Shown: positions 43,629 to 53,241 of the stretch, in pieces
How positions within the stretch are numbered: position 1 is the first letter of the stretch
Layout of the letters: each line of letters starts with the position of its first letter
Assembly (NCBI GenBank): GCA_029378245.1
Contig: JARKIF010000142.1
Coordinates: forward strand, 1-64,000
Length of the DNA: 64,000 bases
DNA from: Roridomyces roridus
Lineage: Eukaryota > Basidiomycota > Agaricomycetes > Agaricales > Mycenaceae
Reading direction: 5' to 3'
Translations under genes and position numbers: made by a program
Notes under the pieces: model-generated
Told to the model about the DNA's origin: nothing
The model's input: the letters and a program-made list of their open reading frames with translations, nothing else
Database searches by the model: none

Positions 43629-44868
43629 ATGAAATCTGTGCTCATCACCGGGTATTACCTCTTAGACCGCACGTCTGCTTCTCTTTTTGACGCGTCGCTT
43701 TCAGTTGCACCCCAGGCGGAATCGGACACGCCCTCGCAAAGGAGTACCACGCCAGAGGTCCGCGACTCTTGTCTCCATTCGATCCGGCCCTTACAAGACA
43801 CCAGGCTTGCAAGTCTTTGCTACAGCGCGCAAGAAAGAGGTCTTATCCGACCTGGCGGCTCTCGGAATCGAGACTCTTCAACTGGATGTCTCGCAAACGG
43901 ACTCTGTCAAAGCCGCCAGAGATGCGGTCGCCTCCATCACAGGCGGAACGCTCAATATCCTGGTGAACAACGCGTCAGTCGTCCACCACACCGCATCCAC
44001 GACTCCTTCACTCCTCATAGCGGACTAGGAAAGCCTCCGGGTGACCGCCCTCCTAGTCAAATCTGACAACTAAGCCCTCAGGCTGCTCGGTCCCCGCCAC
44101 GGACCTCGACCTAGATGACGTCAAAACCGTCTACGAAGCCAACGTCTTTGGACCCATGCGCATGGTTCAGGAGTTTGCCTCGCTGCTCATCGCCAGCTCC
44201 GAAGGCCGCATCGTCAATATCGGAAGCATGGCTGGAATCATGCCTGTTCCCTTCGGCAGCGCGTACAACTCCTCCAAAGCCGCTCTACATGCGTACAGCA
44301 ATACACTTCGTCTCGAGATGGCGCCGTTCAAGTACGTACGGGTCCTTTGTTATAGAAAAGGACAAGTCTGACGAGATTTCTAGCGTTCAAGTCACTACGG
44401 TTGTCACGGGCGGCGTGAATACCAGCATCTACGCAAAAGAACGCCCAATCAAAGACTCCTCAATCTATAGCCCAATAGCGGACGTCGTAGCCGGAGGCCG
44501 CATTCCCCGTTCCCAAGGTAAGTATGCACACACCCTCCCGCTCTCCCACTCCCACTCCTTCCCTCCTCCTAACTAACCCCCTCTCACCCAGTTGAAGCCA
44601 TGATTACCGCAGAAACATACGCCAAACACCTCGTCAGCAAAACCCTCAACCGGAGCGTCTCCGCATGGATGTGGGAAGGTAGCGGGGCATGGATCTGTTG
44701 GACGATAGACAAGGTGTTCGGGAGGACGGCTTTCGTGCGTCTCTGCCTTTTCTTTCCTTTTCTTATTTCACTCACGAATCGTTCCAGGATTGGATGTTCT
44801 CGTGGAGCATGGGGCTTTACAAGTTAAAGTCCATTGTAGTGGCGGATAACAAAAAGAAGCGGGACTGA
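43629..44868 (+). CDS. Short-chain dehydrogenase, AYR1-like 1-acyl-DHAP reductase
   Basis: Seven exons (43629-43651, 43705-43757, 43805-43977, 44075-44331, 44384-44517, 44592-44734, 44788-44868) give 287 aa. Classical SDR features: ITGCTPGGIGHALAKEY (TGxxxGIG cofactor site at the N-terminus), LDVSQTDS, ILVNNA at residues 78-82, IVNIGSMAGIMPVPFG and the catalytic YNSSK (Tyr147, Lys151). The C-terminal hydrophobic stretch SAWMWEGSGAWICWTIDKVF suits ER or lipid-droplet attachment, as in yeast Ayr1. The predicted reaction is NADPH-dependent reduction of 1-acyl-dihydroxyacetone phosphate, feeding phosphatidic acid synthesis. The intron after NNAS (43978-44074) is longer than its neighbours and its exact ends are the least certain. 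Divergent to CHO2. Confidence 0.85.
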
Positions 44869-45072
44869 GGCCATGGACTCGACTGGAGAATATGTATCAC
44901 TTGTACTTGTAACGTCTCAACAATATGCGAACCATTAAACAGCATGTCCTTCCAAGACTTGGAATAACAAAGCAAAACACCACAACGCCAACGTCCAAAT
45001 TAGGAAGGTCTGCCATTCTCACAAAGAATCACAAATTCTGTCCATACCAGATGAATTCTTATCAAAACAAAG

Positions 45073-45135
45073 ACTCGCCTCCTCCTCCTCCTCCTCCTCC
45101 TCCTCCTCCTCCTTCTCCTCCTCCTTCTCCTCCCC
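45073..45135. repeat. (CTC)n/(CTT) microsatellite
   Basis: A run of cctcctcct units, partly ccttctcct, between the reductase and kinase genes. Confidence 0.9.
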
Positions 45136-45344
45136 CCTTGAAAAAAAAACATAAACCAGTGCTCTACTCCACTCCAGCACGAGAAAAAAAGGCACTAGGC
45201 CAGGTGATGATGATGTTACGAGTCGGTTGCACCCCACGATTGGCGGGAGGTGGTGGTGTGGGTTGTCGCTGCGGTCGTGCCTAAGAAGCCTGTGCTGGCC
45301 TAGGGTGGTTGTTGGAGAGGAGGCGTATCGCGGGCGGAAGGGGC

Positions 45345-45525
45345 GGGGTATCGCTCGGAGAGTCGGGGATGTCGCTCGGGCAGTCGGGATGTCGTTCGGG
45401 CAGATAAGGGTTATCGCTCGTGGAGGCAAGGGTTATTGCTCGGTGTGGTGAGGGTTATCGCTCGGAAGGACGGGGTTATCGCTCGAGGAGGCGGGGATGT
45501 CGCTCGGGGAGGCAAGAGTGGTGTG
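45345..45525. repeat. Degenerate minisatellite based on (G)GTTATCGCTCGG
   Basis: About seven imperfect units of roughly 22-27 bp, each with (tat/tgt)cgctcgg followed by a purine-rich stretch (gaggcggg, aggcaaggg). Located 155 bp downstream of the kinase stop codon. No coding function. Confidence 0.75.
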
Positions 45526-45679
45526 TCGCGGCGAGAACAACACAAAGGACGAAAACGAAAACCAGGGCAAACCGGAAAGCCCAACGAGACAAACACACAG
45601 ACCGAGACAGCACCACAGCCACAGACAACGACAACACAAGCGACATCAGCAGCAGACATGAGATGGCACCACACACCCT

Positions 45680-47383
45680 TCAATCCAATTCTATCTTCCG
45701 CAAATCGACGACCTTGACCCGCGAATGGAACCGCCGCCGGAGGAATTCCCCAATACGCGCACTCAGCGAAGGGCCAGAGCAGCTTGAAGGCTGGACATGG
45801 CCATCGTTGAGGTCAATCTTGTACTGCCACCGCGTGTTGACCGTCTTCTCGTTGTCACCGCGCTTTTGCCCTGCACTCCCGGAGGTCTTGACGAGGCCAA
45901 AGAGCCTTGAAATGAGTTCACAGCCCTTGATAACGACTTCTCGCGTGCTTGACGGAAGCGTGCCGACCTTGCGCTTGACTTGCGTTGCAGACTTGCAGAC
46001 TTTCTTTACACTACGCTTGACGGGGCCAGGGGGAGGTGCCGACAATTGGCTGGAGACGTAATAGAACTCCCGGACGTGGCCATCGAACGCGCAGGGACCG
46101 CCGCGGGGAAGCAACTTTGGACGAACGGTGGTCGGGATATACGGTTTCACAGGAACCCAAGGAACAGGAGCCTCATGATGCGCTACGGCCGCCCAATCGC
46201 TGAAAATAACGAATGAGAAAGCGGAAACGATGAGTAGAAAGAACTTACACTTCCTGGAAGTACGGATGTTCCTTGACCTGCAGGATATGCGGTCGGTCAT
46301 CGCCATCCTTCCTCAACAGCTGACGGATGAGGTCCTTGGTGTTCTCGTCAAGGCCATCAGCCTCCCGGAACTCAATATCCTCCATGGCATACGCCGCCTT
46401 GATTTCGACAACATTCTTGGCCCTGTTGCCGAACGGCATGCGCCCCGTGGTCATGCGGTGAACGAGCAACCCCAGACTCCATATGTCCGCGTCGAAGGAG
46501 TAAGGGAGACCAGCGTGCTGAGCGGGAGACGACCAGTATGGCGTACCACAGCGGTCGGTCGAGTGACCTTGGAGGCATTCTTCGGTTGGCTGGAAGAAAC
46601 TGCCACTCGTCGCCTCCGGGTCGACGTCGAACGAGACGTACTCGGGCTCTTCCCCGCCGAACATTGGGGGTGGAGCAGCGAAGCTCTTGGCGCGCCCATA
46701 GTCACCGAGGACAATGTTGCCGTCCTTGGTGAGAAAGACGTTGGACGGTTTGAGGTCACAATGCGCGATCCCCGCGCGGTGGAGGGTCTCGATGGCGGTC
46801 ACGAGCTGGGCGGCGTAGAGCTTGGCATGCTCGGGCGTGAGACGGTGGCCAGCGCCAAGTATAGTCATGAGGTCCCGTCCCGCACACCACTCCTAGAACC
46901 CTTGTATTCAGATCGTGGTGGGAGAAGCACAATGCAACACTCACGGTAAGGAGGTAAGACTTCTCCGCGTCCTGCCAGCTTGCGAGTAAGGGAAGGAGCG
47001 TCCGTGGAACATCGGCCAGACCAGCGAGTTGACTGTGGATCTGTTGCTCGTTCACAGCGGTGCCGGCGGTGTGAGGGACCATCTTGAGGGCAAGGTGACG
47101 GCCGTACGTCTTGTCTTTGACAAGTAGGACAGAGCTAGAGCTGCCTTCGCCGATCTTGAAGAGCGGGTCGAACGAGGTGGTGTCGAGGAGGGCCTTGGGG
47201 TCGACGGAGGGAGTCTATAAAGACGTGAATCTACATGGTGAGCACGAAGAAAGCTGTTACCTTCTTGCGGAAGATCTTTTGGAACAAGGAGAGGGTGGTG
47301 GACTTCATAGCGATACTCTGGAAGCAGGGTCAGTACGATGGAGGGTAAGAAGTGACAAGATAACATACGCGAGTAGCAAACAT
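45680..47383 (-). CDS. Serine/threonine protein kinase
   Basis: Five exons (47383-47369, 47317-47261, 47214-46945, 46892-46249, 46199-45680) give 501 aa. Residues 1-30 are short and basic (LFQKIFRKK). The kinase domain shows the glycine loop IGEGSSSSV, ALK for the ATP-binding lysine, HCDLKPSNVFL with catalytic Asp160 (HCD instead of HRD), LGDYG (DYG instead of DFG), GTPYWSSPAQ at the APE position, and DADIWSLGLLVHRMTTGRMPFG. The tail of about 170 residues is basic and non-catalytic (VKRSVKKVCKSATQVKRKV). Catalytic Lys, Asp, Asn and DYG Asp are all present, so activity is likely. I do not assign a subfamily or substrate. Confidence 0.85.
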
Positions 47384-48740
47384 ACTTATTGATTCTAGAG
47401 AGCGGGGTTGGATAACAGTGGGGATGTGAGAGCGTAAAGCAAGAGTAAAACTGAGGAGACGAGGTCAGCCACCCGTTTTGTCTCTCCTTGTGGTGGCTGA
47501 CCGCGACGAGTGAGACTTGAGTGAGACCAAGGGCCACGTGGGACGAGGACCAGAGAGCAATAACAGAAACCCGTCGCGCATCCAACGCGTCGCTCGTCGT
47601 CGATCATGGCGGTCGTGATCAGAAAGTTGCTTGGCTCTGAGTCTAGCACGCGGTCATCGTCACTGAATGCACGAAGAGTTTGGAGTACATAGAAAATGCA
47701 CATTGACTATCCTAAACAATTGCCCTCCGGGCACACCTGGATCCTCCGTGATTGTGTTTTGTACTCAATAAATGCCATACTGGTGCGCTCCTACTATAAA
47801 GCACTCCTCGCGCCGGTTCAAGTGCGTACACAGTAACTAGGGAAGGAGCATGTGATCGTGGGAGGACGGAAGTAAATTCTTTGTCAGACAATTGGTGATT
47901 TTAGACCTGGATACCTCCGGATCCAGGAACTATCCTAGTACATATATGAGGCACCTCGTAAGGCCACACACCCATCGTAAATCTAAGGGCGACCGAAATA
48001 AATGCCATTCCTTCGCTCTGCCCTCGTATTAGCAACTCTGCAGATGGTGGAATCCCACAGGCGGAGTGAATAAAGGAGGGGGAAGGGTACGGCGTAGAAT
48101 GGAGAAGGAAGAAGGATGTATTGAAAGATACCACAACGAGTAAGAACTGGAACAAGAGTCAGCAACACGTCGACAACGAGGACGAATGAGGACGAGGAAG
48201 GGAATCAGGGATCGACGGATATCCACAGGGCTCTGCCCGCCTCCACTTTGTACACTGGGAGACTTTGGTATGGGCAGAGCATTCGGTCCGCCCGTCGAAA
48301 GGTTTTCATCAAACAAGAGGGAGGGGAGTGGGGAGGGAGAGAGGCAAGATCACTCACCAAGGAGATACTACAGAAGCCCCACCACCGTCGAGGAAGACCT
48401 GGAAGAAGGCATCGTCAGTAAGGAAGAAAAGTGGACGGAGGAGCAGAAGAAGAGAGCGTCAGACAAGGCTGAAAGATAAAGTATTCCACACGAGTATTCA
48501 GAATGTGGTAAAGTATGGTTATTATGTGCATCATCACGCGCGACGACGAGAACGGGAGCGAGGTACTCACAATGGTGGAAGGTGGTGGTCGAGAGGAAGA
48601 GAGACGAAAATTTGACCGAGCTTTGTCAGCGGTTTTGTTGCCAAATTCGGCAATCAATCTGGAAATTTCTGGGGCTTTCGAGCGTGTTCCGTGCTTGTAT
48701 ATAACGCCTGCTTCTCCACCCCACGCGCGTCTGCTGCTAC
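47384..48740. other. Intergenic, no supported gene
   Basis: About 1.36 kb between the divergent kinase and FES1 genes. Open frames of up to 133 codons on both strands lack motifs and splice logic. It probably holds the two promoters and 5' leaders. Confidence 0.45.
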
Positions 48741-49924
48741 ATGGAATCTCTACTCCGCTGGGGCATAGAAAACTCTGCCAACGCCAATGATGGGTCCAAC
48801 CCACCCCCGGCCCCACGCCAGGACCTAGATCCCGGCATAATCGACATGATACTAGGGAAATCCGACGCAGTACTCATGAAAGAGGACATGGCCATCGCAC
48901 AGGACGAATCTCAATCTGAATCAGCGCGTATCGACGCCCTAGACCACCTCGAGATGCTAATAGAGCAAATCGACAACGCCAATAGTGAGTGAATCCCTCC
49001 TGGACTTGCGTGAACTCATCTTGATGCAGACCTCGAAAAGCTGCAGATGTGGACCCCGCTGCAGAAACTCATTGAGAGCGCGCCTACGCCAGAGCTGAAG
49101 ATGCAGGCTTTGTGGGTCATTGGTACCGCGCTACAGAACAACCCCGCAGCTCAGGATGCCGTGAGTGTCTGCCCGCGTCATAAAAACAATGCTAACGACC
49201 CCTTCAGTACTTCTCGCATGATCCTCTCCCTGTGCTCACCAACTTCCTTACGCCCTCCCCGTTTTCCACCTCCCAAACGCGCTCAAAAGCCATCTACGCG
49301 TTGTCAGGCTTATTGAAACACAATGCACCTGCCGTAGAGGCTCTCTCCCGGTCAGACGTCAACGGCTGGGAACGTCTACGGGAAGCGCTGCAAGGTCAGT
49401 TTACCATTCCTTCCCACCGCGCTAAGCTAACGACAGAAACAGACCCAGACCTCGGCGTCCGTCGGAAAGCGCTCTTCCTGCTCAGCACCCTGCTCATCCC
49501 CTCCTCCGACCCCTCCTCCTCTTCAGCATCCTCATCCCTCAGCCAACCAATCCACGCCAACTCGCACGCCGCCGCCCTCGCCAACCCCTCACGCACCGAC
49601 ACGTCCAGCCCCTCCCTTTCCGCCCTCTCCACACACGGCATCCTCCCCGCCGTCATCTCAGCCCTCACCTCCCCCGTGCCCTCTGGTCCAGACGGCGACG
49701 TCCCAGGACCCGACCCCGATTTTGAGGAAAAGGGACTCGCGCTGCTACGCACGTACGCTTTGGAGTGTAACGGGCAGTTCAAGGACGGCGAGAAGGAGGC
49801 GTTGACGAGGTGGTTTGACGAGGAGAAGGTCAAGGAGGGCGGTGGTAATGGGGCGCTGGCGGAGCGGTGGGGTCTCAGCAAGGGAGAATTTGACTCTCTG
49901 AGGGAAAAGGTTACTGGGGCGTGA
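48741..49924 (+). CDS. FES1: Hsp70 nucleotide exchange factor FES1
   Basis: Exons 48741-48984, 49030-49160, 49208-49394 and 49443-49924 give 347 aa. The N-terminus MESLLRWGIENS is the Fes1 family signature. ARIDALDHLEMLIEQIDNAN, WTPLQKLIES, LWVIGTALQNNPAAQDA and KAIYALSGLLKHNAPAVEAL form the armadillo-repeat core that binds the Hsp70 ATPase lobe and drives ADP release in the cytosol. A low-complexity Ser/Pro insert (about residues 210-255) separates the last helices (GLALLRTYALECNG, AERWGLSKGEFDSLREK). All introns are short GT-AG. The stop codon lies 36 bp from the stop of the convergent truncated NTPase gene. Confidence 0.9.
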
Positions 49925-49960
49925 AGCTAATGCCATAGAATGTATAATGCAATTTGTACG

Positions 49961-51097
49961 CTAGTTGACCCCAAAAGCACGAAGCACTTGTCCAACCCTA
50001 AAATCTTCAAGCCCTTGTCGTTCCTTCTGGGCGCGTTGCCTGACAAAGTCGGAGAGGAAGTCTATAGAGAACTCGGTCCGCTCGATTTTCACAGTCCAAT
50101 TCCCAGGACTATCATGTACATGTACTTCCCCGGGCTTGAGGAGGAACATGCGATGGCTGGCATTCTTGATTGCCTTGGCCTTCACAAGGGAAAAGCGGTC
50201 TGCAGCTCGGTTGAAAAGAAGAACGCCCTGGATGATACTCCACAGCCTATCGTCGCTCGGGATGCCTACAGTCGAGAAGAGGTCGCGCGCAACTGGCCCG
50301 ACCCTATGCAGCCTAGCCAAAACAGCTTGAGGATCCCGATTCGTGAGACTCCTAGACATTTCTGAGTACCCAGAGCAAAAAAAAAAGCAAGAAACAAACG
50401 TATAAGCGTCGATTTCCTCCAACGACCATGGCTTCATGACCCAAGTCTCCGCCTCGATCTGCTTTTTAAAATGATGCATCCGGTGCTTGTCCAGAGCCGC
50501 CGTCCAGACCACAAACTTGGCTCTCCTAATCCAATGGTCGGGTATCCAGTTAAAAGCATTGTCGACATCGACCAAAACCCAACTCTTGCGAATCAAATCC
50601 TTGACCGATTCGATGCTCAGGTACTCGGAATGCCCTGGGCCCCGCAGGATCTGGACACCCGACTCGGAGATGGACAGTATCTCGTGCGCATTGGGGAGGA
50701 AGAAGACGGGTTGGCCCATGGCTATGAGACGAAAGAGGAAGTACACCGCACCCACGCTCTTCCCTGCAGCTTCATGAGTACCTTGAATAAGAGAAAGAGT
50801 CTACCCACCGATTCCAGGGTGACCAGTAAGAAAGAACCTGCCAGTTCCCCGCTGGAGGAGCTCAGCAAGGAAGTTGTCGTATTCATCCCGAATAATGTAT
50901 TTTTGCAACTGGAGCTTGTGAACCTCAATTTGGGGTTGCAGTGCAATGTCGAGGTATCGAGCGTTCAAATGGCTGTGGATGTACGGGGTGAGGCGGTCCG
51001 AATCAGAGTCTGTCGGCCAGAGAAGTGCATGGGCGAGTGAGCATTCCGCACTCGGTGCTAAACGAGTGAAACCAGGCAGTGTATCTTTATCGCTCAT
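49961..51097 (-). CDS. Long-type CRN/RHS-like NTPase D, lacking nuclease-like C-terminus
   Basis: Exons 51097-50809, 50763-50400 and 50351-49961 give 347 aa. LPGFTRLAPSAECSLAHALL opens the N-terminal domain. Walker A is GHPGIGKS (Lys98; intron 1 with GTGGGT donor). VYFLFRLIAMGQPVFFLPNA, Walker B-like WVLVDVDNA, and after intron 2 LARLHRVGPVARDLFS, NASHRMFLLKPGE and FSIDFLSDFVRQR follow. It has the intron-2 position and middle domain of the long genes but stops at FGVN, before the FVERLLHRAF and NFAAVDAIIV region. It is therefore a C-terminally truncated long member. The truncation point coincides with the FES1 3' end. It is paired with the short gene at 51339-52184, 241 bp upstream. ATG chosen at 51097 because upstream codons are not ATG-started. 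Confidence 0.7.
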
Positions 51098-51338
51098 AGG
51101 GGTTGGAGACAAGGCCGATTGATGAGATCAAGGAAAGGCTGATTGCATTGTGCCGGCCGCTAATTCTACTCAGTATGTGTTCCAAGATGCGGCGGGGTGG
51201 ACCTCATGCAGGTCGCTTCAGCATCCTTGGATCAACTCCAGCAAGTACAACGAATCTCGGAGCAAGCACACGCACTCAAGGCCGCAGTTCCCTCTTCGCA
51301 GTTCCGAGGGAATCTTTCTGCGACCAATGCTTCATGTC

Positions 51339-52184
51339 CTACTTAGGATCTCTTGAAGCCTCCAACGTCCTAGATTTGAATGTTATGCTCCTGAGAGACG
51401 CTCCGACCGGGAAAGAGACACACCTCAAAGCTTCCTTCTCCTCTGCCGACCACGGCTGCATGACCCTGATGTCCGCCACGAACTCGGTCGTGAACCAGTG
51501 CTTCGGTTCATCTTTCAGGAGCGCGGTATAAACCAGACCAACACCCAGGGCGATCCACCAGTGTGGATACCACTCAGGGTATTGCAGGGCATCGACAGCG
51601 AGCAAGACCCAGCTCTTACGAGCAGCATCTTTGGTCGGGCGCGAACTCATGTAAGAGTCGGCGTAGCGTTCCCGCAACACTTGAACACCAGAGTCAGAAA
51701 AGTAGTAGATGACATCGGGTTCGGGCACGAAGAACACGGATTGGCCACAAGCTAGGAGGTGGAGGAGGAAATAGCTTGCGCCGACGCTCTTGCCTAAATT
51801 AATGTATGAGCGCAAAGTAAATGGCAATGAAGGTGGTGGGTACTCGCCGATCCCGCGTTCTCCAGTGACATAGAAACGATACCCCTCTTCCACCTCGGCC
51901 AAGAATTCGACGTAAGACCGGCGTACAATGAGCGTGTCCACCGAGGTGAGCCCATGCACGCGTAGGCCCGGATGTTTCTTAAGGTCAATGTAGTCAATTG
52001 TGGACGAAGGATCGTTGGTGTTGTAAGTGTCGATATAGGGGCTCAAACCGCGACACTCGGGGCCATGCAGAGTCGGGCCTGCTGGCGGGTCTCCAGTTGG
52101 CCAAAGCAGCTTTTGAAGTATGGAAAACGGTTCTGATGGACTCAAGTGCGCAAATTGGGTCAGTGTGTCCGAGTTGGAAGCCAT
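51339..52184 (-). CDS. Short CRN/RHS-like P-loop NTPase (VPEP subfamily), unit 4
   Basis: Exons 52184-51848, 51793-51424 and 51369-51339 give 245 aa. FAHLSPSEPFSILQKLLWPT, IDYIDLKKHPGLRVHGLTSV and DTLIVRRSYVEFLAEVEEG form the N-terminal part. Walker A is ERGIGKS (Lys114, glycine codon split). LLHLLACGQSVFFVPEPDV, Walker B-like WVLLAVDAL (here Ala precedes the Asp) and the C-terminus TLEASRDPK follow. Intron 1 is exactly 54 nt with a GC donor (GCGAGT) and has no in-frame stop, so retention would insert 18 residues into the P-loop instead of ending translation. It is intact and upstream of truncated long gene D on the same strand, the fourth occurrence of the short-long order. Confidence 0.75.
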   Translation of the reverse strand: MASNSDTLTQFAHLSPSEPFSILQKLLWPTGDPPAGPTLHGPECRGLSPYIDTYNTNDPSSTIDYIDLKKHPGLRVHGLTSVDTLIVRRSYVEFLAEVEEGYRFYVTGERGIGEYPPPSLPFTLRSYINLGKSVGASYFLLHLLACGQSVFFVPEPDVIYYFSDSGVQVLRERYADSYMSSRPTKDAARKSWVLLAVDALQYPEWYPHWWIALGVGLVYTALLKDEPKHWFTTEFVADIRVMQPWSAEEKEALRCVSFPVGASLRSITFKSRTLEASRDPK

Positions 52185-52424
52185 GAGCGAGACAGCAAAG
52201 TAAGGGGCTGATGTGTGATCAGAAAGCGATAGTATAGAGGAAAGCAAGTGGACCAAGAAAAACGGAATTTCAGCACGCAGGTCGTGCAGCAGAATCAAAA
52301 GGCATGGATGCGTATAAGTTTTCTTCGAGGCATACACAGAGACAAGATTGGCCATAATTCAAGTCGCGCGAAAACCTCTCCACGTCCTCGCCCGCCACCA
52401 CACCAACAACACCTCTCCACCCAC

Positions 52425-52987
52425 TCATGCAATCAACGTGCTGGCCGTGGCAGAGTCGTACTTGAAGGTTGGCGGGATCTGCTGCTTGGTCTTGTAGTAC
52501 CGCGCAAGCCGGTGGATTCTCGACTCGATGAGAATGAGACGGAACTTGGAGTCCTTGTCCTTGCGGTTGACCTCCAAGTGTTTCCGGACAGAGACGGCCT
52601 TTTTGATGAGGTACCACAGGTCCTCAGGAACGGAGGGACCGAGACCTGAAAAAGAGTGGTATTGGTATCAAGCTCGGCGTGAAGACGCAGTAGACGCACC
52701 CTGGCTCTTCAAGATACGCAGGATCTTGTTTCCGGTGAGGAAACGAACCTGGGGGATACCGTGCGAGTCACGAAGGGTAACACCAATTTGCGACGGCGTA
52801 AGACCCTTGCGAGCGAGCTTGACAATGTGCTCAACAACCTCCTCGGGGGTGGTCTTGAGCCAGACGGGGGGCGCGCGGCGGTAGGGGAGAGCGGAGGACG
52901 CTGGTAGCACATGGTCAGCATTGTGTACAAAAGACTTTTTTGCTAGCACATACAAATGCCCTTTCCGGGAGCGTGCATACGACCCAT
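52425..52987 (-). CDS. RPS13: 40S ribosomal protein S13 (uS15)
   Basis: Exons 52987-52954, 52900-52700 and 52645-52425 give exactly 151 aa, the usual size of eukaryotic uS15. The start [12 protein letters not shown], then [76 protein letters not shown] and the end TASTLIA are typical of the family. It is a structural component of the small ribosomal subunit. All introns are short and canonical. It reads in the same direction as the NTPase pair that follows it. Confidence 0.97.
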
Positions 52988-53241
52988 GGCGGATTCTGAA
53001 GAGCGGGATTAGAACAACAAGTACCACGGCGTGTAACGACAAGCACTCACAAGTTTTTGGAGGGGTAGGTCTTGAGGATGGGCGGTGTCGACGCGAAAGC
53101 GAGCTGCTGACTAAGACTATGCAGTTCCAAATCCAGCCGAGATAAACACACAACAATAAATCCGATAATAATTGCAGCTCTGTATGTACGACAGCAAAGC
53201 ATTCAAAGTGTAACGATATGAACGAAGAAAAAGATATAATG

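Noticed and set aside
46230..46949. 239-codon plus-strand frame
   Set aside because: Exact antisense of the kinase catalytic exon. The minus strand shows all kinase motifs.
52248..52649. 133-codon plus-strand frame
   Set aside because: Antisense of the RPS13 last exon and of the leader of the short NTPase gene.
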